56,483 bases of DNA from a virus, in IMG/VR virus record IMGVR_UViG_3300034093_004958, positions 1 to 56,483 of that record. The stretch is one strand, 5' to 3'. A model generated the notes under the pieces. The model was not told the origin of the DNA, did no database searches, and saw only the letters and a program-made list of their open reading frames with translations. The position numbers and the translations under genes were made by a program. The first letter of the stretch is position 1; every line of letters begins with the position of its first letter. Shown here one piece after another: positions 48,024-56,483 of this stretch.

Positions 48024-48755
48024 ATGACACTTGATGAACTCGTTGAACTAACTCAAGATGAACTTACTGTTTCGAGTGGTTTACCAAACTCAATATCCCC
48101 TAGAGAAATTGAACGTATTATAAAAAATGCTGAACGCTGGTTTTTTATAAATTATAAAAACGCAGTAGAAAGTGACTTTTATATTATTCCACATTCTTAT
48201 TTTGAATCTCAAGAATTTAAAAATAGAAGATTTGTACAGTTACCTGATTGTGTAATGACAATTTCTGATTTTAGGGAAATTAGAGGAGGTTCTCGTATTG
48301 GTATTGTGGATCGTGATATTACTGAAAATAAGATTATAGCATCTGAATTATTTTTATCACCTGTTACTGGCACTGATTTGGTTATGAGAACTGCTCAATA
48401 TGCATATTGGGATATTACAAAAGCATACTTCTTGGATACTATAGCTTATTCGTTTAACCAAAATTCCAAAAGAATTAAAGTTACTGGTAGAAATCCTAGA
48501 ACGAGTTCAGTTGTTAAATGTTATTCAAAGATATCTCAAGAATCTCTTTATAATGATGATTTATTTATAAGATGGGTTTTTGCTAAAAGTAAAATTCAAT
48601 TAGGATTTATGTATACTCTTTATACATTTCAATTACCATCGGGAGTCACATTAAATGGTAATATATTAAAAGATGCAGGCGAAAAAGAGTTACAAGAAGT
48701 TAAAGAACAAATTGATAAAGAAGCACCACCAAGTTGGTTTATACAATTTAATTGA
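48024..48755 (+). CDS. putative virion structural protein, 243 aa
   Basis: A 243-residue protein starting MTLDELVELTQDELTVSSGL. Pattern SPREIERIIKNAERWFFINY, then beta-rich DCVMTISDFREIRGGSRIGI and helical C-terminus. Position just before DUF3008-like, repeat and spike proteins suggests a neck or baseplate part. Not recognised as a known T4 gene product. The phage-type motif TTTAGATATATAAAG lies 35 nt upstream. Confidence 0.6.
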   Translation: MTLDELVELTQDELTVSSGLPNSISPREIERIIKNAERWFFINYKNAVESDFYIIPHSYFESQEFKNRRFVQLPDCVMTISDFREIRGGSRIGIVDRDITENKIIASELFLSPVTGTDLVMRTAQYAYWDITKAYFLDTIAYSFNQNSKRIKVTGRNPRTSSVVKCYSKISQESLYNDDLFIRWVFAKSKIQLGFMYTLYTFQLPSGVTLNGNILKDAGEKELQEVKEQIDKEAPPSWFIQFN

Positions 48756-48792
48756 TTGTATTATAACAAGATATATAAAATAAATATTAGAT

Positions 48793-49341
48793 ATGCCTGC
48801 TAAATCAATTGCACAATTAAGACTTATGAGAATGGCTTATGCTTATAAATTAGGAAAATTAAAATCTGAACCTTCTCAAGAAGTAAAAGATATTGCTGAT
48901 TCAATGACAGTAAGAGAGCTTACACATTATATAAAAACATCTGAAAAAAATCTTCCTATGCATGTAGACGAAGAGTTTGCAACACTAGCTAGTACTCCAG
49001 GTATGGGTTCAGTTACAGCACCAACTGCTACTACAACAGGAAGTGGGGATTCTTTTAATTCTTATGGTTTGTATACTCAAAATTTTTTAGATAAAACAAA
49101 AAAAGATAGGAAATCAAAGAAAAATGATCCTATGAAACATTATCATCCAGAAAAAGGAATTGTGAAATTTCAACCACATGGTAGTATCTTACATTTTGAA
49201 GATTTTATAAAAAATTTACAAATTAAAAATAAAGAAGAGTTTAACGATTATAATGACGAAAAAGATACAGAAGGTGATATAACGGCTAAAGATGGTTTTA
49301 GTGGTCGAGAACTAAATAATGATGGTGCTTTTGAAGAATAA
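48793..49341 (+). CDS. DUF3008-like virion-associated protein
   Basis: A 182-residue protein. The N-terminus MPAKSIAQLRLMRMAYAYKL, then EVKDIADSMTVRELTHYIKT, follows the DUF3008 pattern (MPAKS.aQqrl..ma...k.g......v..iA.sm....l..fa) seen in many T4-like phages. A linker of Thr/Gly and a basic middle segment (NFLDKTKKDRKSKKNDPMKH) follow, and the end is acidic. Likely a structural or internal protein. An AAGATATATAAAA motif is about 20 nt upstream. Confidence 0.75.
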   Translation: MPAKSIAQLRLMRMAYAYKLGKLKSEPSQEVKDIADSMTVRELTHYIKTSEKNLPMHVDEEFATLASTPGMGSVTAPTATTTGSGDSFNSYGLYTQNFLDKTKKDRKSKKNDPMKHYHPEKGIVKFQPHGSILHFEDFIKNLQIKNKEEFNDYNDEKDTEGDITAKDGFSGRELNNDGAFEE

Positions 49342-49365
49342 AAACAAAGTTTAATTTTTAAAATT

Positions 49366-52300
49366 ATGATGTATGCAGCCGATCAGTTTTTACGTAAGTT
49401 TTTAGGTATTTCTAGTATAGTGGATCCTGGAATACTAAATAATTATAATCATGAAGACCCTACATATCCTATATTTCATATTAAGTTTGCTTTTAACCCA
49501 CCAGAAGCAAAGCACCCAGATTATGTTACAAATAGATTACTAAGTGACCTCAAAGATGAAACGTCTCAGGTAGCTCCAGAATCAGCTATAAAATTTCTGT
49601 ATAATGTAGGGGAGCCTGAAAGAGCAATTATGCTAAGAAAATTCAACTTAGCTTTAAAGTCAATTAGTGAACAAACCCCATGGTATTTTCAAGGTATAAG
49701 TGGAATAGAAGGTTTATTTAAACATGCATATCCATCTGAAGGTAGAGGTGAAGCAGGACTTACGGATGCAGTTATTGACATATCTACATTGGATAGTATT
49801 GACTTTAGGATTACGGCTTTAAAGGATCTTTATAGAAAAGCAGCATATGATAGGAAGTATAGAAGATGGGTTTTACCTGTCAATATGAGAAGATTTCGAA
49901 TGACTATTATGGTCGGAGATGCAAGACAATTAGCTATAACAGAAGATAATTACTCTATAAATGGTAAACAAGCGTTACAAGCATTAAGAGATATAGATAT
50001 TTTTAATGCTAGTAATATAGGTGGAAAACTTCTAGGTAAAGTTCGTGATGGATCTTTATCTTTTGTTAAAAGACTTCAATGGTGGGATAATCATTTTTCA
50101 TGTTTAGTATTTGACTGTCAAGATTGTGAATTTGATATGAATAGTTTTAGTGGAATAAATAGCTTAAGTCACCCAAGACTTAAAGATACTACTCTTGCTC
50201 AGAGTCTAAAAATAAAAATAGGAAGAGTTATAGAAAGTAATACATATAGTCTTTTGGAATATTCATTAAGTGATAATTTAATTGAAAATTTTTTAAAGTC
50301 TGAAAATAAATCAGATGTAATAAAACTTTCTCAAACTTTAAATGCGGCTTTTAAACCTAAGGTTCCTTATTGGAATAATTATCAAAATCTAGAAAGAGAT
50401 AAAGGGGATAATAAAAGAATTATTACTGAAGATGGTGGATTTGGAAGTGCTATATCTCAAGGTGCAAATGCTGCTGCTGCTGCTTTAGGCATAGATGGTA
50501 TCACGCAAGGTACAAATCTTGGTGGTGGAGGTGGAATTTTAGGTTCTTTAGGCTCTATTGTTGATTTTGCTGGAGATACTGCATCAGAAATAGCTCAAGA
50601 AGCTTTAGGTTTGGCAACTGAACAAATCACAAAGAATGTATTTGGTAATGATCTTTATCGTTCAGCAGCAGGTATAGGGCTTGGTATTTTAAATGGAGAT
50701 TTAAATCAAGTAGCTCAAAACTTTGTAAATCCTGCTATTGCAGGTGCTTTAGGTATTAACATAGAATCTTCAGGAAGACCAATACAACCAAATCTCAGGG
50801 ATGGTATTCCAACTAAATTAGAATTAGTAGCACCAAATGTACAAAAGTCTTTAAGCGACATTCAAGCAAATCTTTCAGGTCAAGGTGCAGATCCAAGATT
50901 TCAATCAATTGGAAGACCTGGGGGAAGTTTATTTAATAATCCTAATCCAACTGAAAAACTTTTTGATCAAAAAAATATTGATCTACAAGCTTCAAGAGTT
51001 GAAAAAGAAATGCCTCAAAATATTGAGTTCCAAACTGTTAGAAAAGAAACTAAAATTAATCCTAAAAAAGAAGTTTTAACTGGAGCAACTAAAAAAACTA
51101 CATTTGATGAATCTTTAATAAACTTGGAAGGAGCAGGTAAAAAATTAGATTTAACTCCAAGTAGTGCAAATCTAAGTGGTGCTCAACCTCTAAAAGATTT
51201 AACCCCTAATAATGCAGATTTAGTAGGTGCTCAACCTCTTAAAGACTTAGTACCTGATAATGCAGATTTAGTAGGTGCTCAACCTCTAAAAGACTTGATT
51301 CCTGATAATGCAGATTTAGTAGGTGCTCAACCTCTTAAAGACTTGATTCCTAATAATGCAGATTTAGTAGGTGCAGAACCTCTTAAAGACTTGATTCCTG
51401 ATAATGCAGATTTAGTAGGTGCACAACCTCTTAAAGACTTAGTACCTAATAATGCAGATTTAGTAGGTGCAGAACCTCTTAAAGAGTTAGTACCTGTAAA
51501 TGCAAATTTAATTGGGGCTGAATCTTTAAAAGACTTAGTACCTACAAGTGCAGAACTAACAGGAGCTGAAGCACTAAAGAAAATTGATCCTGCAAAAGTT
51601 ATATTAGAAGGTCAAGATCCATTATTGAGTTTTGATCAAAAATCTATAACTTTAACAGGTACAACTCCTCTTACAAAATTCGCTTCTGCAAATGAAACTT
51701 TAGTGGGTGCAAAAGTGCTCACAGATTTAGCTCAAAGTAAAATTAATTTAGAGGGTACAGAGCCTTTAAATAGTTTAAGTTCTACAAATGTAGATTTAGC
51801 TGGAAAAACACCATTGAGTAAATTTGAAGAATCTAAAATAGATCTTACAGAATCAAAAGTATTAAGGGATCTTCCTAATTTAAAAGAAGAATTGATTTCT
51901 CCCACTAAGCAAACAAGTTTTAATGAAACTACAGCTGATTTAGATGGAATAAAACCTCAAACTAAGTTTGCTGAAGACAATGTAAATTTAGAAGGAAGTG
52001 CAATTAAGTCAAGTTCAATTAAAAATGCTAATTTAATAGGAACACTACCAATTTCTAAATTGAATGAAAGTAATGTTGAATTAACTGGAAATAATAAAAA
52101 TACTGTAAAAGAACTTGGAGTTGCAGAACTAAATGGAAAAACACCAGCGGATAAACTTTCTGAGAGTAATGTTGGAAATATGGAATATAATGAAAGCTTA
52201 ACATCTACTTCATTAGGAAAAGAAACGTTACTTGGCAAAGAGCCTGTCACAGCTTTTTCTGAAAATAATATAGGTAATATGAAAAATGAAGTTCCGAATA

Positions 52301-53199
52301 CTTTATCTTCATTAGGAACAGAAACATTGCTTGGAACAAAACCTCTTACGAATTTATCTGAAACTAATGTTAATCTTGTAGGAGCTACAGTACAAAATAA
52401 AATTTCTGAAAAAATTGAATTAAACAGTGCAAGTATAACTACAAAAATGGATAAAAATGTTCGTTTAGAAGGTACAGCTCCATTAAATCATATGAATGAT
52501 AATGTAGAATTGAAAGGTGCTATAAATATAAATACAACATTTCCATCTACAAATATTAATCTAGAAGGTAAAGAGGGTGCTACTTTACTACCTAATCAAA
52601 ATGTAGAATTAGAAGGTAAGCAGCCTCAGAGTAATACCATAAGTAATGCTTTTGAAGGTCAACGTACTCTAGGTATAAATAAAAATAAAAAAACTTCCCA
52701 AGGAAATGTTGAACTAGAAATTTCGAAACCTCTACAGGTTCTACCAACAAAAAATGTTGATACAGAAACAAGAAGTTCTTCATATACAATAGGTCAAAAT
52801 GTATTTCAGGAAAATAAAGGTATAGGGATAAAAAGTAATAATCAAACACTGCCACAAAGTCGTATAGAGTTTGAAACATCTTCTGTTATGGGAAATACAA
52901 CTTCTGAAAATGTAGGTTTTGAAACTCCCTTTACTAGAGAGAATACAACTTCTGAAAATGTAGGTTTTAAAACTCCTTTTACTAAAGAGAATACAACTTC
53001 TGAAAATGTAGGTTTAGAAGCACCTTCTATTCAAGAAAATACAAATTATAAAAATGTAGGTTTAGAAGCACCTTCTGTTCAAGAGAATACAGGTTACAAA
53101 AATGTACAATTAGGAGTACCTTCAGTTAATACACCAATAAGAGAAGTTTCTGGAGAACTGTCTGTTGTAAAAAATCCTAAAGATTCAAACTCACAATAA
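49366..53199 (+). CDS. large structural protein with long 16-residue repeat region
   Basis: A 1277-residue protein. Residues 1-345 are a folded domain starting MMYAADQFLRKFLGISSIVD (WVLPVNMRRFRMTIMVGDAR). A Gly/Ala-rich hydrophobic stretch follows (residues 360-460). From about residue 575 on there is a degenerate 16-residue repeat, core NADLVGAQPLKDLIPD, with more than twenty units, then a second set near residues 1175-1260 (TTSENVGFETPFTREN). The DNA repeat is nearly exact at 51211-51498. It lies directly before the spike gene, so it should be a tail or baseplate component. The repeat could form an extended fibre or beta solenoid. Confidence 0.7.
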   Translation: MMYAADQFLRKFLGISSIVDPGILNNYNHEDPTYPIFHIKFAFNPPEAKHPDYVTNRLLSDLKDETSQVAPESAIKFLYNVGEPERAIMLRKFNLALKSISEQTPWYFQGISGIEGLFKHAYPSEGRGEAGLTDAVIDISTLDSIDFRITALKDLYRKAAYDRKYRRWVLPVNMRRFRMTIMVGDARQLAITEDNYSINGKQALQALRDIDIFNASNIGGKLLGKVRDGSLSFVKRLQWWDNHFSCLVFDCQDCEFDMNSFSGINSLSHPRLKDTTLAQSLKIKIGRVIESNTYSLLEYSLSDNLIENFLKSENKSDVIKLSQTLNAAFKPKVPYWNNYQNLERDKGDNKRIITEDGGFGSAISQGANAAAAALGIDGITQGTNLGGGGGILGSLGSIVDFAGDTASEIAQEALGLATEQITKNVFGNDLYRSAAGIGLGILNGDLNQVAQNFVNPAIAGALGINIESSGRPIQPNLRDGIPTKLELVAPNVQKSLSDIQANLSGQGADPRFQSIGRPGGSLFNNPNPTEKLFDQKNIDLQASRVEKEMPQNIEFQTVRKETKINPKKEVLTGATKKTTFDESLINLEGAGKKLDLTPSSANLSGAQPLKDLTPNNADLVGAQPLKDLVPDNADLVGAQPLKDLIPDNADLVGAQPLKDLIPNNADLVGAEPLKDLIPDNADLVGAQPLKDLVPNNADLVGAEPLKELVPVNANLIGAESLKDLVPTSAELTGAEALKKIDPAKVILEGQDPLLSFDQKSITLTGTTPLTKFASANETLVGAKVLTDLAQSKINLEGTEPLNSLSSTNVDLAGKTPLSKFEESKIDLTESKVLRDLPNLKEELISPTKQTSFNETTADLDGIKPQTKFAEDNVNLEGSAIKSSSIKNANLIGTLPISKLNESNVELTGNNKNTVKELGVAELNGKTPADKLSESNVGNMEYNESLTSTSLGKETLLGKEPVTAFSENNIGNMKNEVPNTLSSLGTETLLGTKPLTNLSETNVNLVGATVQNKISEKIELNSASITTKMDKNVRLEGTAPLNHMNDNVELKGAININTTFPSTNINLEGKEGATLLPNQNVELEGKQPQSNTISNAFEGQRTLGINKNKKTSQGNVELEISKPLQVLPTKNVDTETRSSSYTIGQNVFQENKGIGIKSNNQTLPQSRIEFETSSVMGNTTSENVGFETPFTRENTTSENVGFKTPFTKENTTSENVGLEAPSIQENTNYKNVGLEAPSVQENTGYKNVQLGVPSVNTPIREVSGELSVVKNPKDSNSQ
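51163..51594 (+). repeat. 48-bp tandem coding repeat (nine units)
   Basis: Units of 48 nt begin at 51163, 51211, 51259, 51307, 51355, 51403, 51451, 51499 and 51547. Units 2-7 are nearly identical (AATGCAGATTTAGTAGGTGC...). Each encodes N-A-D-L-V-G-A-(Q/E)-P-L-K-D-L-(I/V)-P-(D/N). Confidence 0.95.
52894..53133 (+). repeat. 48-bp tandem coding repeat, second set (five units)
   Basis: Units of 48 nt at 52894, 52942, 52990, 53038 and 53086 encode N-T-T-S-E-N-V-G-(F/L)-E-(T/A)-P-x-x-x-E. The period equals that of the first set, so both probably come from one ancestral 16-residue repeat. Confidence 0.9.
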
Positions 53200-53216
53200 T
53201 TTTATGTTTTTATTTT

Positions 53217-53228
53217 TTTGATATATAA
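53217..53228 (+). promoter_or_regulatory. phage-type promoter motif (TTTGATATATAA)
   Basis: Lies only 5 nt upstream of the ATG at 53234, so if used the message would be almost leaderless, or the motif serves further downstream genes. Confidence 0.4.
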
Positions 53229-53233
53229 ATACT

Positions 53234-53983
53234 ATGGAAAGAAATAATACATATTTTGGAAAAGTAGTAATCAATGATGATCCTGAAAGAATCGGTAGAT
53301 GTAAAGTAAAAGTTCTTGGGGTCTTCGATGAATTACAAGACAACGATCTACCTTGGGCGTTTCCTGCTTATAATATGTCATTTGCAGGAGGAGAATCAAA
53401 AGGTTATGGATCTATAAGTGTTCCAAAATTGGATACTATAGTACGAATACGATTTGAAAATGGAGACACATATTTTCCTGTATATTGGAGTATTCCAATT
53501 GCAAATGAAACTATGAAGTCTGAATTGAATGATTCATATTTAAATTCTCATGTAATTACTTACGATGAAGATGAAAATATGAAAATTCTATATAGTCCTT
53601 CAATTGGTTTAAAATACCATTTTAATGGATCTCATGTAACGATAAATCCTGATAAATCTATAACTATTGAACATGATGCAACTCAGTCAGTTATAGAATT
53701 AAATGGATCAAATATAACTATTGTAGCTAATAATAAAATTGAAGCAACAGCTCCAACTAAAATAGAAATAAATAGTTCAAATGTACATGTTAATGGTGTG
53801 AAAACAGAATTAGGAGCAGCTCCAGTATTTTCAAATATATGTGCGGAGCCCCTTTGGGTTTTTTTAAAAGCATTAGCAGCAGCAGCAGATGCAAAATGGC
53901 CTCCATCACCAGGAGTACTTTCAGCACTTGCTGCAACTGCTGAAGTAGCAAGTACATCAAAAACTGTAAAAACTTCATTATAA
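53234..53983 (+). CDS. gp5-like baseplate spike / hub protein with OB domain
   Basis: A 249-residue protein. The N-terminal MERNNTYFGKVVINDDPERI, GRCKVKVLGVFDEL and DLPWAFPAYNMSF follow the OB domain of T4 gp5 and phage spike proteins (DP...GR..VRv.G......LPWA.P). ISVPKLDTIVRIRFENGDTY and PVYWSIP are family strands. A beta-helical middle (ATQSVIELNGSNITIVANNK) and a short Ala-rich end follow. It would trimerise to form the central spike of the tail. There is no lysozyme domain, unlike T4 gp5. Confidence 0.85.
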   Translation: MERNNTYFGKVVINDDPERIGRCKVKVLGVFDELQDNDLPWAFPAYNMSFAGGESKGYGSISVPKLDTIVRIRFENGDTYFPVYWSIPIANETMKSELNDSYLNSHVITYDEDENMKILYSPSIGLKYHFNGSHVTINPDKSITIEHDATQSVIELNGSNITIVANNKIEATAPTKIEINSSNVHVNGVKTELGAAPVFSNICAEPLWVFLKALAAAADAKWPPSPGVLSALAATAEVASTSKTVKTSL

Positions 53984-53984
53984 A

Positions 53985-56483
53985 ATGGCTAAATCACTAC
54001 TTCAAATAACGCCTTATGCCTTGGTAGAATTAGATTACGACACTACAGTAATATCTACCAATACGCAGTCTTTTTTGTTTTTCAATTCTTCATATACAAA
54101 TGAAAGACAATTACTGAATGTTACAAAAGGAAATAATCCAACATCTAATATTTTAGATAGATCTGCTGTACGTTTGACTGATTCTAGAACTTGGGCACAT
54201 TTAGATCAAGATAGAGCTATCCCTTATAATAGTTATGATTCTGCAAATCTTTCTCAAAGTTTATTAAGTGATTATACTAGTACACAATGGCCAGTTGAAT
54301 ATGAAACTTTAAAATTACATTTACTATCAGGATATAATCTAGAAGATTTAGATGGTTTACTTCTTAGTGTTGAATACCCTGAAGTTTCTGGAAAGAATTG
54401 TACAGTTGCTCAAATAGCTTATTTAAAAGGCGATGAGTTTATTAAATTCAATGCTAGACCAATTGTAATTTCAGGACGAAGTTATGATAGATATATTGAA
54501 GTGTTAATACCCTCTCTTTTTAGTCTTAACGATGAATTTTATGCTAACCCTACATCTGGAGCTTTAGCTTATTGGTTAAGTTCTAATAACAAAGGTTTTT
54601 TGAGAAGCGGTTTAATTTCTATTACATTAAGAGAAATTACTACATCATCAGATAATGGAACAGTTCTTTCATTAACGGCAGGTAATGTTACAAATATAAC
54701 ATATAAACAACAGGATGCATATAGTTTATTAAGTGCTGTTATCATTGAAAATGATGAAGAAGATTGTTTTGAATATTACCCTTCATGGCAAGGTGGATTT
54801 GTAGAAGATTTAGTTTCTAGTTTAAATTCAGTTGGTGGAGATTATTATGTTTTTCATGAACTATATATTTATGAGCAATTAGGGTTTAGTCAAGTACAAA
54901 GCGATTATTTTGTTTCTATACAAGAAGGTAATTTTAATGAGCCTAAAAAATTTAGGCCTATTTTAAAAAATGCAGATTCCGCATATTCCTTTAGTATAGA
55001 TTATGTAATGAGACTTACAGACAAAGATACTGGAAATCAAATTGTAAGGACAGCCTCTATCACTTCATTTGAGCCTAAAAGACATGGAAGAAAAATAGAA
55101 AAAGTTAATTTAGAGGGTTCAGTAAGATCCTTTAAAATTTACAACAAAATTATAGAAGAAACTAAACTTCAAGTTAATAGAAAAGTAGTAGATAAAAGAG
55201 TAGAAAAATTATATACTCCTACATTTTTTGATTTTAATGAAGTAGCTGTAAATACATCTAATGTAATCTTAAAAACTGATGGAACATTTACTACTGAATC
55301 TGTTTGGAATTGGGATGTTATTTTTGGACAAGGCGAAGCTATTATGCTTATACATCCTTATGAGAACTATGTTAAATTTAAAATGCATAGATATTTAGAA
55401 AATAATGTTACGACTTCTTTAGATTTACGTTATGATGTTGATTTATTTTTAGTAATAGAATACGCTGGAAAAAGAGTAAGGTTTTCTAAATTAGAAGGAT
55501 TTTATTCGACAAATTTAGCTGAAGGTGAAATAGTATTTAAGATACCTGCGAAAGATTCTTCTGCTATTTATTCTAATGAAGGTGGCATATTTTATATCAC
55601 ATCAAAAGTTCCATCCTTTATAAAAGTTAAAGTTATGGACAATTTTGTTGGAGGAATTGCTAATAAAGAAATTAATATTATTTCTAAAGAATTTTATTCT
55701 AAGGGAGACACAGATTTATTTGAATTGATATATGATGGGGTTACTTATTTTGTTCCTAAAAATATGCTTCAAGTTATTCAAGTTATTCCTACAGGATCAG
55801 GAGTTAGTGAAACTACTTTATATACAGGTAAATGGAGAAGAATGCAAGATGCAGATACTGTAAAAGATGATATTGAAAAAATAAGAAGAAATGAACTTGA
55901 AAGGGTTTTAAATAATATTAGAACTTCTCAACTATCTTTGAATACTCGTCAATCTGAATTAAGTCAAAAATCATCTGAACTTGCAGCGTTAGAAGCTAAA
56001 TTAAATGCGCAATCCTCCTCACAAAATGCACAAGCAGATTTACTTAATTCTCTACAAAGAGATGTTGCAAGTAAAGATAAAATAAATAATCAAAGAGAAT
56101 TAGATTTAAGAGAACAAGCTAGGAAGGCAGCAGAAAAAGAAAATCAAAATATAGCTGCATTTCAAGACCAATTAAATAAGATTTTAAAATCTATTGAGGA
56201 CCTTGAAAATGTAAGTGGTGAAGGTGCTGGTGGAGGTGAAGGTAACCAAGGTGGAGGTAATCAAGGTGGAGGTAACCAAGGTGGTGAAGGTGGAGGAAAC
56301 CAAGGTGGAGGTAACCAAGGTGGTGAAGGTGGAGGAAACCAAGGTGGAGGTAACCAAGGTGAGGGTTTGGGTAATCAAGGTGGAGGTACACAAGGATACC
56401 AAGGTGGAGATAATCCAGGTGGGGGAGGGATAGTCAAAACAGTGGTAACGCAAAATGATGTAATTAATCCTACGCTTGGATTA
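53985..56483 (+). CDS. large tail/fibre-like protein with coiled coil and Gly-rich repeats, cut by window edge
   Basis: An open frame of 833 codons from the ATG at 53985 to the end of the window with no stop. It starts MAKSLLQITPYALVELDYDT, with 600 residues of beta-rich, aromatic sequence (AYWLSSNNKGFLRSGLISIT, KRHGRKIEKVNLEGSVRSFK). Residues 630-740 are a coiled coil (DDIEKIRRNELERVLNNIRT, RELDLREQARKAAEKE). From about residue 745 a Gly-rich repeat (GGGNQGGGNQGG) follows, then IVKTVVTQNDVINPT. It begins 1 nt after the spike stop, suggesting a baseplate or fibre protein. The true end lies outside. Confidence 0.75.
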   Translation, partial: MAKSLLQITPYALVELDYDTTVISTNTQSFLFFNSSYTNERQLLNVTKGNNPTSNILDRSAVRLTDSRTWAHLDQDRAIPYNSYDSANLSQSLLSDYTSTQWPVEYETLKLHLLSGYNLEDLDGLLLSVEYPEVSGKNCTVAQIAYLKGDEFIKFNARPIVISGRSYDRYIEVLIPSLFSLNDEFYANPTSGALAYWLSSNNKGFLRSGLISITLREITTSSDNGTVLSLTAGNVTNITYKQQDAYSLLSAVIIENDEEDCFEYYPSWQGGFVEDLVSSLNSVGGDYYVFHELYIYEQLGFSQVQSDYFVSIQEGNFNEPKKFRPILKNADSAYSFSIDYVMRLTDKDTGNQIVRTASITSFEPKRHGRKIEKVNLEGSVRSFKIYNKIIEETKLQVNRKVVDKRVEKLYTPTFFDFNEVAVNTSNVILKTDGTFTTESVWNWDVIFGQGEAIMLIHPYENYVKFKMHRYLENNVTTSLDLRYDVDLFLVIEYAGKRVRFSKLEGFYSTNLAEGEIVFKIPAKDSSAIYSNEGGIFYITSKVPSFIKVKVMDNFVGGIANKEINIISKEFYSKGDTDLFELIYDGVTYFVPKNMLQVIQVIPTGSGVSETTLYTGKWRRMQDADTVKDDIEKIRRNELERVLNNIRTSQLSLNTRQSELSQKSSELAALEAKLNAQSSSQNAQADLLNSLQRDVASKDKINNQRELDLREQARKAAEKENQNIAAFQDQLNKILKSIEDLENVSGEGAGGGEGNQGGGNQGGGNQGGEGGGNQGGGNQGGEGGGNQGGGNQGEGLGNQGGGTQGYQGGDNPGGGGIVKTVVTQNDVINPTLGL
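56214..56430 (+). repeat. Gly-rich tandem repeat (GGNQG units)
   Basis: Repeats built on GGTGGAGGTAACCAAGGTG, in-frame multiples of 3, code for GGGNQG with some GEGGGNQG. G-rich on the coding strand in an AT-rich genome; composition is unlike its surroundings. Confidence 0.9.

Noticed and set aside
51163-53133. 48-bp direct repeats that look like a CRISPR-like or satellite array
   Set aside because: Repeats are contiguous with no spacers, keep one frame for over 1200 codons and encode a 16-residue unit; they are protein repeats.
56184-56453. Minus-strand Thr/Leu-rich ORFs and a second plus-strand Val/Lys ORF
   Set aside because: These are shadow frames of the Gly-rich repeat in the 53985 gene.
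1-56483. Window as bacterial chromosome (metK, clpC, clpP, HU, tmRNA, IMPDH are all housekeeping genes)
   Set aside because: They are scattered among phage virion and effector genes with the same base composition; no ribosomal, tRNA or metabolic operons are present, and a spike gene and packaging signals are.
1-56483. Prophage
   Set aside because: No integrase, excisionase, attachment sites or repressor-type regulator seen; this cannot be excluded for the part outside the window.

Overview
The window looks like part of the genome of a large, strictly virulent T4-like tailed phage (myovirus) infecting a member of the Bacteroidota. It is very AT-rich and densely packed, with short gene-sized operons on both strands. 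Phage evidence: a gp5-like baseplate spike gene, a DUF3008-like virion protein, T4-type small zinc-ribbon, YFGAVPYLDAM and cupin-like proteins, HNH homing endonucleases, dCMP deaminase, MazG, and about thirteen proteins starting with a T4-style capsid-targeting signal. Host evidence: Bacteroidota-type promoters (TTTG-N19/20-TAnnTTTG), a type IX secretion sorting domain, signal peptides with SAQ or NAQ ends, and a ClpC of the Bacteroidota kind. No integrase, repressor or tRNA was seen.

Layout. 1-10.8 kb is mostly minus strand: the start of a cytosine methyltransferase, an HNH endonuclease flanked by 43-bp repeats, a GNAT enzyme, two ankyrin proteins, a HELGH metallopeptidase, a nuclease-like protein and small phage proteins. 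11-20.8 kb holds metK, several capsid-targeted proteins (one with an OmpA-like end) and MazG. 20.9-23.7 kb is a block of exported proteins, including one with a T9SS sorting domain. 24.8-25.2 kb is gene-free and structured; it resembles IS200/IS605 ends and a TnpB guide RNA scaffold without TnpB. 25.2-37.8 kb mixes capsid-targeted proteins (two related phosphodiester glycosidases), two glycosyltransferases (one a TPR/GT41 O-GlcNAc-transferase type), an LpxH-like hydrolase and an IMPDH/GMPR enzyme. 38-41 kb encodes HU, a NYN nuclease fused to a cold-shock domain, a pterin dehydratase, a SLOG protein and dCMP deaminase.

41-46 kb is the most striking region: ClpC, ClpP, a complete tmRNA and an M28 aminopeptidase lie together. 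They could form a phage-owned ribosome-rescue, tagging and degradation module. 46.2-56.5 kb moves into the virion structural block: small membrane proteins, helical proteins, a 1277-residue repeat protein, the spike protein, and an open reading frame that runs off the end and finishes in glycine-rich repeats.

Two promoter classes are proposed: host-like TTTG/TAnnTTTG promoters, and a phage-type motif around TTTGATATATA found upstream of many genes on both strands. Functional calls rest on reading motifs by eye; no database search was run.
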